This document shows positions 17,827 to 27,755 of a stretch of 64,000 nt of DNA, in pieces. The translations under genes were made by a program, and so were the position numbers. Below the pieces are notes generated by a model. That model searched no databases. It had not been told where the DNA came from and was given only the letters and a program-made list of their open reading frames with translations. Source of the DNA: SB11 sp965249955 (GTDB lineage: Bacteria; Bacteroidota; Bacteroidia; UBA8524); assembly GCA_965249955.1 (NCBI GenBank), contig OZ252261.1, forward strand, positions 2,728,001 to 2,792,000. Direction: 5' to 3'. Positions within the stretch are counted from its first letter, which is position 1, and each line of letters opens with the position of its first letter.

Positions 17827-19803
17827 CTAAAAATTCCTCAACTTTTCAAGCGCATCGCCCAACCATTTTTTAGCCAAAAAGTTCTCTTCAAGGTCTTTGG
17901 CAAGTGGTACGGCAGTATCAAGGCTTCCCACACGCATCACGGGTGCATCAAGGTGTTTAAAGCAATTTTCGCTTATCCATGCGGCTATTTCTGCACCAAT
18001 GCCACCTGTAAGGGTATCCTCGTGTACTATAAGCGCACGGCCAGTTTTTTTCACGGCAGCTTCAACAGCTTCTTTATCCCAAGGCAATAAAGTACGCAGA
18101 TCTACAATTTCGGCATCAATATTTTGTTTTTTACACTCGGCTACTGCCCAATGCACTGCTGCACCGTAAGTGATTATGCTTAGCTCTTCGCCTTCGGTCA
18201 CTGTGCGTGCTTTACCAATTTCTATGGTATAGTAATCGTCAAATACATCTTCTTCAAGGCTGCGGTATAGTGCTTTATGCTCAAAGAAAAGTATAGGGTT
18301 AGGGTCGTTAAAGGCAGCGCAAAGCAATCCCTTAGCATCCGATGGGGTAGAGGGGTATACTACTTTTAGGCCGGGGGTATGGAAAAACCAAGCCTCGTTA
18401 CTTTGGCTATGGAATGGCCCTGCATTTACCCCAGCACCTGTGGGCATACGGATAACTACATCGGCATTTTGTCCCCAGCGGTAATGGCTTTTTGCAAGGT
18501 TGTTTATTATTTGGTTAAATCCGCAGGTTACAAAATCGGCAAACTGCATTTCCATCATTGCTTTAAAGCCCTTTACTGAAAGGCCGTAGGCTGCACCCAC
18601 AATTGCCGATTCGCACAAAGGGGTATTGCGCACCCTATCAGTACCAAATTGTTCTACAAAACCTTGTGTTATTTTAAATACACCGCCATACGCACCAATA
18701 TCTTGCCCCATCAACACTAAATTGTCGTGGCGTTCCATACTTTGGCGCAGGCCATCGCTTATGGCATCCACCAAGCGTTTTTCGGTTTTGGTTTGGTTTA
18801 TAGGTGCTATGCTAGTGCTTTGCACGGGGTGGTACATATCAGCCAATTCTTCGGTTATATCGGCTACTACTTCAGGCATGGCAAAAACTTCTTCAAGCTC
18901 TGCATCCATGGTGCTTTTTATTACCGTTTTTAGTGCGGCTATTTTTTCGTCTGTTAAAAGACCAATTTCTTTTAGATAGTTTTGATAGTTAAGCAATGGG
19001 TCTTTTTTGCCCCATTCATCAAACAACTCTTGCGGCACATATTTAGTGCCTGATGCTTCCTCGTGTCCACGCATTCTAAAGGTCATTGCCTCAAACAATA
19101 TTGGGCGAGGGTTATTGCGCATATCTTCGGCAATGGTATTAACAGCATGGTATACTTCAAGTATATTATTACCGTCAACCTGTAGGCCTTCAATACCAAA
19201 ACCTATGGCTTTATCAATAAATTGTTTTTGACGAAACTGTTGGTTGCTAGGGGTTGATAGTCCGTAGCCGTTGTTTTCAACCACAAATATTACGGGCAAA
19301 TCCCAAACGGCAGCAACGTTTATAGCCTCGTGAAAATCACCTTCACTGGCTCCACCATCACCACTAAAGGCAACGGCTATTTTTTTCTCTCCTTTAAGTT
19401 TGTTAGCCAATGCAATACCATCGGCAACACCAAGCATTGCACCTAGGTGAGAAATCATACCTACAATATGGTACTCGTTAGTACCAAAATGGAAACTACG
19501 GTCGCGACCTTTTGTAAAACCTTCTTTTTTGCCTTGCCATTGGGCAAACAGTTTGGTAAACGGGATTTTTCGTCCTGTAAATACCGCCAAGTTGCGGTGC
19601 AAGGGCATTACATACTCGTCGGAATGTAGTGCAGCAGTAAGTCCTGCTGAAATAGCTTCTTGTCCAATGCCACTAAACCATTTGCTTATTTTACCTTGGC
19701 GCAGTAAAATCAACATTTTCTCCTCTATCATTCGGGGATAAAGTATGGCTTTATACAACTGTAAAAGTGTATCGTCGGAGTAGTGCTTACGGTCGAATTT
19801 CAT
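17827..19803 (-). CDS. Fused E1 alpha/beta subunit of a 2-oxoacid dehydrogenase
   Basis: 658 residues from ATG 19803. An upstream in-frame start would lie before the candidate promoter. Residues to about 330 are E1 alpha: RQGKISKWFSGIGQEAISAG, the thiamine-diphosphate site GDGGASEGDFHEA...NNGYGLS, and the RMRGHEEASG region. From about 345 to the end is E1 beta: VDAISDGLRQSMERHDNLVLMGQD, GVFKITQGF, FADFV, RMPTGAGVNAGPFHSQSNEAWF and LIVHEDTLTGGIGAEIAA. The fusion of the two subunits is known in Bacteroidota. The enzyme decarboxylates a 2-oxoacid (probably branched-chain; pyruvate is possible) and acylates an E2 lipoyl domain. E2 and E3 are not in the window. Confidence 0.93.
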   Translation of the reverse strand: MKFDRKHYSDDTLLQLYKAILYPRMIEEKMLILLRQGKISKWFSGIGQEAISAGLTAALHSDEYVMPLHRNLAVFTGRKIPFTKLFAQWQGKKEGFTKGRDRSFHFGTNEYHIVGMISHLGAMLGVADGIALANKLKGEKKIAVAFSGDGGASEGDFHEAINVAAVWDLPVIFVVENNGYGLSTPSNQQFRQKQFIDKAIGFGIEGLQVDGNNILEVYHAVNTIAEDMRNNPRPILFEAMTFRMRGHEEASGTKYVPQELFDEWGKKDPLLNYQNYLKEIGLLTDEKIAALKTVIKSTMDAELEEVFAMPEVVADITEELADMYHPVQSTSIAPINQTKTEKRLVDAISDGLRQSMERHDNLVLMGQDIGAYGGVFKITQGFVEQFGTDRVRNTPLCESAIVGAAYGLSVKGFKAMMEMQFADFVTCGFNQIINNLAKSHYRWGQNADVVIRMPTGAGVNAGPFHSQSNEAWFFHTPGLKVVYPSTPSDAKGLLCAAFNDPNPILFFEHKALYRSLEEDVFDDYYTIEIGKARTVTEGEELSIITYGAAVHWAVAECKKQNIDAEIVDLRTLLPWDKEAVEAAVKKTGRALIVHEDTLTGGIGAEIAAWISENCFKHLDAPVMRVGSLDTAVPLAKDLEENFLAKKWLGDALEKLRNF

Positions 19804-19815
19804 AGGTAATGGGCG

Positions 19816-19823
19816 CAAAAGTA
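19816..19823 (-). promoter_or_regulatory. Candidate -7 box (TACTTTTG) for the fused E1 gene
   Basis: TACTTTTG on the minus strand, 12 bases before the ATG at 19803, with a possible TTTG -33 element at 19847-19850 (23-base spacing). It argues for the downstream start and a very short leader. Confidence 0.45.
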
Positions 19824-19992
19824 CTGCAAATTTGTTCACTCTTCTACAAACACCATCACTTCTTTTTTATAGGCTTTAGTTTGTATAACTCATTATAAAA
19901 CAATACTACTAATAGAGTATAAATTAAATTTAGTTACTTTGCTTGTTGGTTCTTTTTTCAACAAAGTAATTTTTTGTTTATTAGGTAGTTAA

Positions 19993-22900
19993 ATGAGAGG
20001 AAAACACATAGGGCTAATGCTTGTGGCAATGCTATTGCTATTGAGTTATAGCGCTTCATCTCAAGTAACATCTAATAAGGGGACTGATTTTTGGATTGGC
20101 TATATGGGACATATAGACGGTACGGGATCGAATATGAAGCTGTATGTAACTTCTGATGTTGCTACATCTGGTGTGGTAAGTATTCCTGGGCAAAATTGGT
20201 CACAAAATTTTAGTGTATCAGCAAACTCTGTAACCTTACTAAATATACCACCTGCTTCAGCTTATGTGGGGTGCGATGATTGTATAGAAAACAAAGGAAT
20301 ACATCTAGTAGCCAACGACCCGGTGGTGGTATATTCTCATATACATGCCAATGCTCGCTCTGATGCTACCTTGGTATTGCCTACTACAACATTGGGTAGA
20401 GATTATTATACAATGAGTTTTACTCAGGCTTCAACAGGCAGCGCCCACCGCAATCAGTTTATGGTATTGGCTACTGAGGATAGTACTTTAGTTGAAATTA
20501 CCCCAACGGCAAATAATACAACAGGGTTTAGGCAAGCCAATACTACTTTTACTGTTAGCCTTAATAAAGGTGAGGTATACCAATACCGCTCTACTTCTGA
20601 TATCACAGGCTCGCGTTTGCTTTCTGTTTCAAGCGGTAGCGGCGGGTGTAAACGTATTTCTGTGTTTTCGGGCAGCTCGTTTACAGTATTGGGTTGTACG
20701 GGTGCAGGCAGTGGTGATAATTTATACCAGCAAATGTATCCCGTAAGTGCGTGGGGAAAAGAGTTTATTACCGTGCCTATGAAAACCCGCACGGGTGGTG
20801 ATTATTTTAGGGTATTGGCAAGTGCTGATAATACACAGGTATATGTTAATAATACCTTTCAAAAAAACCTTCAAAAAGGGCAATACCACGAGTTTTTAAG
20901 TTCAACGGCAAATTATATTCGTTGTACTAAGCCTGCAAAAATGGCTCAGTTTCAGCGAACACAAAACTGTGATGGGGTTACAGGTGATCCTTCAATGACT
21001 ATTTTAAGCCCGATTGAACAACAACTAAACGAGATTACCCTTTATTCTTCACCCTATCAAAACATACTTAACCATCATATTAATATTGTGATGAAGCGTG
21101 CAGATACAGGTAGTTTTAGGTTAGATAATACAAGAGTACAGTGGTCTTTTGTACCCTCAAATCCCACTTATATGTATTCGCAAACTACGGTTTCTGCAGG
21201 CAACCATAGTTTAACTGCCGATAGTGGTTTTAACGCTTTGGCTTATGGGTTTGGAAATGTAGAATCGTACGGTTATGCGGCGGGTGCTAACATCCGTAAT
21301 CTTACGCACTATATCAGCACCTCTACTGCAGCTGTTTGTAAGGGTCTAGCCACAACGTTTATACCCAATACCAACTATACGCCTGATGAATACAAGTGGT
21401 ACTTGGCCGATACTTTTTATTCAGACAGTGCAAAACCTGTAATAACCTTTGATAGTTTGGGTACTTTTAACTTGGCTTTGGTAACCATAAACAACAATCA
21501 AAACGATTGCGAATCACAAGACTCTAGTACAACCACTATCACAGTTCGTCAACAACCCGAAGCAAGGTTTTTAGTCCCACATTTTTGCCAAAACGACACC
21601 ATTAAATTTGTTGATAGTAGTGTAATAGACGGGACAACCTCAGCCATAAACAAATGGCGGTGGGAGTTTGGTGATGGAAGCATTAGCACAAGCAAGAATC
21701 CCATAAAGCACTACGATAGTGCATATAATTTTAATGTTACTTTAATAGCCACCACCAATCACGGATGCGCAGATACAGTTACTAAGCAAGTACCTGTATT
21801 TCCTGTTCCAAAAGTGGGCTTTACATTGGCAAATGTATGCTATGCCGATAGTGCCGTTTTTACCGATACCAGCACAATTGATAGCACCCAAATATTTAAG
21901 TATTTATGGGCGTATGGTGATGGGCAAACCGATAGCACGCAACACCCAAAATACCTATACCCATACGCTGATACTTTTGTAGTAACACATACTGCCATAT
22001 CAGATATGGGGTGTAAAAATGATGCAAGTGATTCTATTGTAATATATCCCCGACCTTTGGCAAAAGTGCAAACGGCCAATGTTTGTAAGGGTGATACTGT
22101 ATTGCTAACCGACTTAACACAACCCACTACCGATACTTTGGTGCAACGTCAATGGTGGGAAGGCCTTTATTTTATTGATACCAATCAAGTTCAAAAATGG
22201 TTACCTGCTGATACAGGCCTTCATACTATACTGCTTTGGGTTGAAAACAATTTTGGCTGTACCGACACCCAAACCGCTGTGGTTGATGTATACTCAAACC
22301 CGGTAGCAGCCTATACCATTGGCGATATTTGCTATATTGATACAGCAATATTTATAGATGTAAGCACAATAGATGAGGGCTATATAGATAAACGTTTATG
22401 GGCTTTTGGTGATGGTTCGGGGGCTTTTAATACAACTAAACCTCCAAAAAAATACAGTGTAGCAGGCACCTACAAAACACAATTGATAACTATTAGTGAA
22501 AAAGGCTGCAGCGATACAGCAAACAAAACTATTGAGGCATTTGATATGCCCGAAGTGAGGTTTGATATAAACGATATTTGTGTATACGATACTGCTATAT
22601 TTACTGATTACAGCACTTTTACGCACGGTGCTACCACGGCAAGGTTTTGGCAATTGGGTGATGGATATACTGATACAGCCGAAGCACCTAAACATAAATA
22701 CAATGTATTGGGAAGCTATTTAGTGAAATTAAAAGTAGAAGTTAGCCAACACTGTATTGATAGTGCTCAAAAAACAATAACCATATATCCGCGTCCAAAA
22801 GCAGATTTTTATTTTGACGACCAATGTGTAAAACGGTTGGTTACATTTACCGACACATCAACTGTAAATTTTGGTTCAGTTGTTAGTCGTGATTGGGAGT

Positions 22901-24066
22901 TAAGCGGAAAAAAAGACACTGGAAAAGTAGTTAGTAACCTATATTATACCGAAGGGAAAAGAGATATACAGCTTGTTGTGGCATCACAATTTGGATGTAA
23001 AGATACTTTAGTAAAATCTCTTACCGTTCACCCAGAACCTACGGCAGCTTTTAGTGCAAACGAGGTTTGCTTGCGAGATACAACACAGTTTACAGATAAT
23101 GTTACCTTAAGCAATGGTAGTGTAGTAAGCTACCAATGGGTTTTTGACGATGGCTATACAGGCAGTGGTAAAAATATAACACATGTATACCGCAATTGGG
23201 GTGATTATAGTGTTGAGTTAATTGCTACCAGCGATAAGGGGTGTATAAACAACACTAAAAAAACGGTAAGGGTAAACCCTTTGCCTCGTGCCGATATTTT
23301 TACACCAACACCCTATGGGTGCGAGCCTTTTGAAGTGAGTTTTACCGATAACACCAAAGTGCCTCAAACCACAATAAACAAATGGCTGTGGCAATTTGGA
23401 GATAAAAAAGCTGATACACTACAAAACCCAATACATACCTATCACCAATGGGGTATATATTCACCAAAACTAACAGTAACTACTGATAAAGGGTGCACAC
23501 ACGATTCTGTTTTTACAAATTATATTACCGCATACCAGTTGCCAGTGGCTAACTTTACTGCCAAGCCCGATTCGGTATCGTTTTTTACACCGCAAATTAC
23601 ACTTACCGATGCTTCTACTGCTGATGTGGTAGCATGGGACTGGAGTTTTGGTGATGGAACCACATCAAACGGGCAAAGCGTAGTGCACGATTATGCAGAT
23701 ACAGGCAGGTATTGGATTAATTTGATTGTAAGAAACCAAAACTGGTGTTCTGATAGTGCGCGGAAACGTATTTTTATTTCACCCGATTATACATTGTTTA
23801 TTCCTACAGCTTTTACTCCTGATGCGGGAGAGTTAAACCCCGTTTTTGGTGCTGAAGGTATTTTTAAAGGTATAAAAGAGTACCAAATGAATATTTATAG
23901 TCGTTGGGGTGAAAAAGTCTTTCAGTCAAACTCGGTATTGCAAAAATGGGACGGTAATTACAAAGGCACATTTGCACCGGAAGGAGTTTATATATACGAG
24001 ATTAGTATTATGGATTATTTTAACCGTAAAAGCCATTACCGAGGTACGGTATTGTTATTTAGGTAA
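19993..24066 (+). CDS. Large adhesin-like protein: IgGFc-binding-type N-terminus, PKD-like repeats, type B T9SS domain
   Basis: 1357 residues with a signal peptide (about 1-24). The first 420 or so residues match the IgGFc-binding domain seen at the start of many Bacteroidota surface proteins (GTDFWIGYMGH, NKGIHLVANDPVVVYSHIHA, LGRDYYTMSF, VSAWGKEFITVP). About ten PKD-like modules of some 85 residues follow, each with a conserved Cys after the first strand and several with W.FGDG (e.g. WRWEFGDGS, WDWSFGDGT). The end is a gliding-associated type B sorting domain (LFIPTAFTPDAGELNPVF, MNIYSRWGEKVFQS, WDGNYKG, GVYIYEISI). It is a surface or secreted filament-like protein, possibly for adhesion or gliding. 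The regular cysteines may form disulfides between strands. It overlaps the convergent MFS gene by 12 bases. Confidence 0.92.
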   Translation: MRGKHIGLMLVAMLLLLSYSASSQVTSNKGTDFWIGYMGHIDGTGSNMKLYVTSDVATSGVVSIPGQNWSQNFSVSANSVTLLNIPPASAYVGCDDCIENKGIHLVANDPVVVYSHIHANARSDATLVLPTTTLGRDYYTMSFTQASTGSAHRNQFMVLATEDSTLVEITPTANNTTGFRQANTTFTVSLNKGEVYQYRSTSDITGSRLLSVSSGSGGCKRISVFSGSSFTVLGCTGAGSGDNLYQQMYPVSAWGKEFITVPMKTRTGGDYFRVLASADNTQVYVNNTFQKNLQKGQYHEFLSSTANYIRCTKPAKMAQFQRTQNCDGVTGDPSMTILSPIEQQLNEITLYSSPYQNILNHHINIVMKRADTGSFRLDNTRVQWSFVPSNPTYMYSQTTVSAGNHSLTADSGFNALAYGFGNVESYGYAAGANIRNLTHYISTSTAAVCKGLATTFIPNTNYTPDEYKWYLADTFYSDSAKPVITFDSLGTFNLALVTINNNQNDCESQDSSTTTITVRQQPEARFLVPHFCQNDTIKFVDSSVIDGTTSAINKWRWEFGDGSISTSKNPIKHYDSAYNFNVTLIATTNHGCADTVTKQVPVFPVPKVGFTLANVCYADSAVFTDTSTIDSTQIFKYLWAYGDGQTDSTQHPKYLYPYADTFVVTHTAISDMGCKNDASDSIVIYPRPLAKVQTANVCKGDTVLLTDLTQPTTDTLVQRQWWEGLYFIDTNQVQKWLPADTGLHTILLWVENNFGCTDTQTAVVDVYSNPVAAYTIGDICYIDTAIFIDVSTIDEGYIDKRLWAFGDGSGAFNTTKPPKKYSVAGTYKTQLITISEKGCSDTANKTIEAFDMPEVRFDINDICVYDTAIFTDYSTFTHGATTARFWQLGDGYTDTAEAPKHKYNVLGSYLVKLKVEVSQHCIDSAQKTITIYPRPKADFYFDDQCVKRLVTFTDTSTVNFGSVVSRDWELSGKKDTGKVVSNLYYTEGKRDIQLVVASQFGCKDTLVKSLTVHPEPTAAFSANEVCLRDTTQFTDNVTLSNGSVVSYQWVFDDGYTGSGKNITHVYRNWGDYSVELIATSDKGCINNTKKTVRVNPLPRADIFTPTPYGCEPFEVSFTDNTKVPQTTINKWLWQFGDKKADTLQNPIHTYHQWGIYSPKLTVTTDKGCTHDSVFTNYITAYQLPVANFTAKPDSVSFFTPQITLTDASTADVVAWDWSFGDGTTSNGQSVVHDYADTGRYWINLIVRNQNWCSDSARKRIFISPDYTLFIPTAFTPDAGELNPVFGAEGIFKGIKEYQMNIYSRWGEKVFQSNSVLQKWDGNYKGTFAPEGVYIYEISIMDYFNRKSHYRGTVLLFR

Positions 24067-25245
24067 AGGCTTTGTCTCATTCCATCTCAAAAAATAGATA
24101 AAGCAGGCAAACGCACCCACGGCCGAAAGCAAAAGAGCGTAGGCGGGTGTAAAGCCATCCCAAATAAAACCTAGTAGGGTATTAGAAATAACAAGAGCTA
24201 TGCTAATACTACTCCCCAAAAAGCCATAAGCAGTTCCTTTTTCATTGGGCTTACAATATTGGCTTATCCATGCTTTGCTAATGCCATCGGTTAATGCTGA
24301 AAATGCTCCGTAAATGGCAAACAATACTATCACCTGCCAATACTGGGTAGAGAAGGGCAGTAGGGCATAGGTAATAACAAAACACAATAAGCCCAACATA
24401 TATACTTTTTGATAGCCTATTTTATCTGATAAATGCCCGAAAGGATATGAAAGCAGCGCATAAAAAGCATTGTAAAGTATATATGCGCCAATAATAAACG
24501 TTGCGTTAAATCCCTGATGTTTTAAAAACAATAATAAAAACACATCCGAGGTATTAAATAAATAAAACAGAATGATACCTCCTGTTAGTTTTCTGTATTG
24601 TGGGGTGGCATTTTTCCAATATTTAAAATACGAGAGAAAGCCCACTTTTTCTTTTGGTGCTGTAAAATCATTGGTGCGTTTGCTTTCTTTTAGCAAAAAG
24701 CTAAGAAAAATAGCTACAATACCGGGCACAATGGCCCATACAAATACATTTTCATAATCTTGAGGCTGAACAGTTAGGATTAAAAATGCAGATAATGCCC
24801 CCAAAGTTGCACCCAATGTATCCATACCGCGATGCAAGCCAAAAACACGCCCGCGATTTTGAGGCGTACATTCATCTGCCAGAAGAGCATCGCGAGCACC
24901 CGTGCGTAGCCCTTTACCCAAGCGGTCGCCAACACGCATAAACAATACCCAAAACGGATTGCGAAACAGCACAACCATTGGTTTTGTAGCGGCGCTAAGT
25001 GTATACCCCCAACGGATAAACGGCACACGCTTTTGCCATTTGTCTGATAGTTGGCCAAAATACCCTTTACTTATACCTGCCGTAAACTCTGCTGCGCCTT
25101 CCAAAAAACCAATAAAAGCCATAGTAAAACCAATGCTTTTAAGGTAAAGAGGCATTACAGGGTATAGCATTTCGCTGGCCATATCAGTAAACAAGCTGAT
25201 AAGCGAAAGCATCCATACACGGCGGGTTATAATACGGTTTGCCAA
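24055..25245 (-). CDS. Major facilitator superfamily transporter, substrate unknown
   Basis: 396 residues with about 12 hydrophobic segments. The N-terminus WMLSLISLFTDMASEMLYPV, the loop GQLSDKWQKRVPFIRWGY (MFS motif A-like) and the DRLGKGLRTGARDALLAD / GRVFGLHRGMDTLG blocks identify an MFS subfamily common in bacteria but functionally uncharacterised. A second motif A-like loop, GHLSDKIGYQKVY, starts the C-terminal half. The start is taken as TTG 25245, leaving 11 residues before the first helix; an ATG at 25212 would cut into it. It is the only gene in its direction here. Confidence 0.88.
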   Translation of the reverse strand: MANRIITRRVWMLSLISLFTDMASEMLYPVMPLYLKSIGFTMAFIGFLEGAAEFTAGISKGYFGQLSDKWQKRVPFIRWGYTLSAATKPMVVLFRNPFWVLFMRVGDRLGKGLRTGARDALLADECTPQNRGRVFGLHRGMDTLGATLGALSAFLILTVQPQDYENVFVWAIVPGIVAIFLSFLLKESKRTNDFTAPKEKVGFLSYFKYWKNATPQYRKLTGGIILFYLFNTSDVFLLLFLKHQGFNATFIIGAYILYNAFYALLSYPFGHLSDKIGYQKVYMLGLLCFVITYALLPFSTQYWQVIVLFAIYGAFSALTDGISKAWISQYCKPNEKGTAYGFLGSSISIALVISNTLLGFIWDGFTPAYALLLSAVGAFACFIYFLRWNETKPLPK

Positions 25246-25431
25246 TAGGAGAAACGTTTGTGCAAAGCTTAGTATAAAGGTAGCGTTAAAACGTATTATT
25301 CAAAATATATAACTTGTTTTCGTAGCAATTTATCAAGTTAAAGCAGGTTTAATTAGTAGGGGTGGGACGAAGTAGGTGTTTAGGTTGTCAGTATCTGTAT
25401 AGTTACAGATATAGTTTAAAAAATATTAAAA

Positions 25432-26658
25432 ATGAAAAACAACTACACGCGCTACACACTGGTGTCATTAATTACAATTACTGCACTTTTACTATCTACA
25501 CAGCCTACTCAAGCGCAGTGGACGCAAGCTCAAAGTTTCTCCATTGGTAAAGTAAATGCCATTAGCTCAAAAGGTTCAACTGTTTTCGCAGGTACAGATA
25601 CGGGGGGAGTATATATATCCACCGACTTTGGATATTCTTGGACGGAGAAAAACGTAGGCATTACTAATAAAAATATAAGTGCAATAATTCAAAAAGATAC
25701 AGTTGTAATATTAGGTGTTAGTGGGTTTGGTGCTGCAGTATTTGTATCAAAAGATCAGGGCGATACTTGGGATGTACCCACCAGTCCCTACTCAGGTTAT
25801 TTATTTTGTATGGTTGAACAAGGAAACAATTTATTGGCAGGCACATGGTTTGGAGTAGCAAAATCAACCGATAATGGAGATACATGGGCTACACTGCCTA
25901 CTACCGGCCTACCTTCAAATGCTTCGGTTACAGCACTGTTTGCCAAAGGCGATACTATTTTTGCGGGTGTTAGCAGCAGCAGTGTAGGTGGGGAAGGAAT
26001 TTTTCGTTCAACCGATAATGGAACTACTTGGGTAAACAAAAGCACAGGTATTACCAATACAAATTTCACTTCAATGGCACAAAGTGGTAATAAACTTATA
26101 GCTACTGTAAGTGGTGGTGATGGTGTTTATATTTCTACTAATAATGGAGATAGCTGGACAGTAGCTAATAATGGGCTGAGTGGCTTAGGAGTCAATGCTC
26201 TTTTTGTAAGTGGCAGTAATATATTAGTAGGTACACAAAACGGTATTTTTTTATCAAAAGATACGGCTTCTTCTTGGGTAGCTATTAACGCGGGACTACC
26301 AACTAATACATCAGTAACATCAGTAGCAACTAATGGGCATTTTTTGCTTATAGGCACAGATAGTACTGTGTGGCGCAGGCCTACGGCTGAAGTTATTACA
26401 AGTGTACCCTCAGTAGAAAATGATAGAGTTAGTATATATCCTAATCCAAGTAGGGGCGTTTTTACAATTGAGTTGTTGGATGAAACAGAAGCAAAAGCTA
26501 TAAGCATTACTAATGCGGTAGGGCAAGTAGTATATACAAGCTCAATAATTACTAACGACCCATTAAAGTTAAATTTAGAAAATACTCCTCAAGGTGTTTA
26601 TTCAATACAAATAAAAACAACTAGAGGGCTAATAAACCACCGAATTATTTTGGAATAG
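25432..26658 (+). CDS. BNR/Asp-box repeat secreted protein with T9SS sorting domain
   Basis: 408 residues: signal peptide (to about 28, QPTQAQ), then five to six repeats of about 45 residues containing Asp-box/BNR motifs (STDFGYSW, SKDQGDTW, STDNGDTW, STDNGTTW, STNNGDSW, SKDTASSW), each preceded by 'G..IFAGT..GVY.S'. These form a beta-propeller of the sialidase/photosynthesis-stability (YCF48) type. The last 75 residues are a T9SS sorting domain (SIYPNPSRGVFTIEL, NAVGQVVY, GVYSIQIKT, HRIILE). No sialidase catalytic residues were recognised, so binding or structural roles are as likely as catalysis. A hairpin terminator follows. Confidence 0.88.
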   Translation: MKNNYTRYTLVSLITITALLLSTQPTQAQWTQAQSFSIGKVNAISSKGSTVFAGTDTGGVYISTDFGYSWTEKNVGITNKNISAIIQKDTVVILGVSGFGAAVFVSKDQGDTWDVPTSPYSGYLFCMVEQGNNLLAGTWFGVAKSTDNGDTWATLPTTGLPSNASVTALFAKGDTIFAGVSSSSVGGEGIFRSTDNGTTWVNKSTGITNTNFTSMAQSGNKLIATVSGGDGVYISTNNGDSWTVANNGLSGLGVNALFVSGSNILVGTQNGIFLSKDTASSWVAINAGLPTNTSVTSVATNGHFLLIGTDSTVWRRPTAEVITSVPSVENDRVSIYPNPSRGVFTIELLDETEAKAISITNAVGQVVYTSSIITNDPLKLNLENTPQGVYSIQIKTTRGLINHRIILE

Positions 26659-26679
26659 TAATTTAGGTTTAAGCTAAAC

Positions 26680-26714
26680 AACCGTGTGCTAAGCAATAGC
26701 ACACGGTTATTTAC
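26680..26714 (+). terminator. Hairpin terminator after BNR-repeat gene
   Basis: 11-bp stem AACCGTGTGCT / AGCACACGGTT (26680-26690 with 26698-26708), loop AAGCAAT, followed by a weak ATTTACTATT tract. It lies between convergent genes, so it may serve both. Confidence 0.7.
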
Positions 26715-26721
26715 TATTAAT

Positions 26722-27537
26722 TTATTTTGATACGTGTAAATCCATTTGCGGAAATGGTATCTCTATATTAGCCTCGTCCAGTGCTATTTTACATTTTTCA
26801 ATCAAGTCGGTTTCAACACCAAATTTAATACCGGCATCACACCAACCTCTTACCACAAGATTTACAGAACTATCGCCCAACTCTACCACTCCCACAAATG
26901 GGGCAGGGTCTTGCAATATTCTTTCGTCACTTGTTATTATATTGGTAAGCACTTCTTTGGCACGTTTTATATTAGCACTATATGAAATGCCAACCTTTAC
27001 TTCTGCCCTAAGTATTCCTTGTGAGCTAATATTAGTTATATCACTATTCATTACTGCACCATTCGGGCATATATGTGTTTTCCCGTCAAAGCCACCAATA
27101 ACAGTAGTAAACAACTCAATTTTTTTAACCGTACCTGTATGTCCCATTATTTCTACCACATCACCCACTTTGTAGGGTTTAAACGTTAACAACAAAACGC
27201 CACCGGCAAAATTGCCTAGTGTGCCCTGTAAAGCCAAGCCTATAGCCAAACCCATTGCACCTAATACAGCAACAAAAGATGTTGTGGCAATGCCAAACAT
27301 TTGGGCAATGCTAATTAGCAACATTGCCTTTAACATCCACGAGGTTAAATCGCCTAGAAATATTCTTACCGTATCATCAATCTCACGCTTTTTAAGAATT
27401 TTTGATAATTGATTTGTAATTAGCTTTATCACTCGCCACCCCACAAAAAGTATAATAACAGCAAAAACTACTCTTAGTCCGTAATCAATTATTAGTGCTG
27501 TAATTACCTCGCCGGCCTTGTTAAAATCTATATCCAT
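26722..27537 (-). CDS. Small-conductance mechanosensitive channel (MscS family)
   Basis: 271 residues, close to E. coli MscS. Three N-terminal membrane helices are visible: 'YGLRVVFAVIILFVGWRVI', a second around 65-85, and the Gly/Ala-rich pore helix VAVLGAMGLAIGLALQGTLGN. The beta domain follows (KPYKVGDVVEIMGHTGTVKKIELF, PNGAVMNSDITNIS) and the alpha/beta vestibule domain ends with IPFPQMDLHV. The product opens on membrane tension to release solutes on osmotic downshock. Monocistronic, convergent with the BNR gene. Confidence 0.95.
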   Translation of the reverse strand: MDIDFNKAGEVITALIIDYGLRVVFAVIILFVGWRVIKLITNQLSKILKKREIDDTVRIFLGDLTSWMLKAMLLISIAQMFGIATTSFVAVLGAMGLAIGLALQGTLGNFAGGVLLLTFKPYKVGDVVEIMGHTGTVKKIELFTTVIGGFDGKTHICPNGAVMNSDITNISSQGILRAEVKVGISYSANIKRAKEVLTNIITSDERILQDPAPFVGVVELGDSSVNLVVRGWCDAGIKFGVETDLIEKCKIALDEANIEIPFPQMDLHVSK

Positions 27538-27755
27538 AATTAGTGTTAAATAATCTAATAATAACTACAAATATAGGCTTGTTTTGTTTGGAGCTGATGG
27601 ATGAGTAAAATTTTCTTACCTAAAGGTGAAGTTTGTTTTGTTAAATTCAGTATGTTTTAAGCCATTACAAATTAGTAGAACTAGAGTTTCTAGTCCTAAA
27701 CTTTCTTTATACAACAGTATATTTTTTTTTGAGCTAAAAATTGTTTATTTGATGA

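Noticed and set aside
25432..26391. Sialidase (BNR protein)
   Set aside because: Asp-box repeats are present but no catalytic arginine triad or FRIP motif was recognised.
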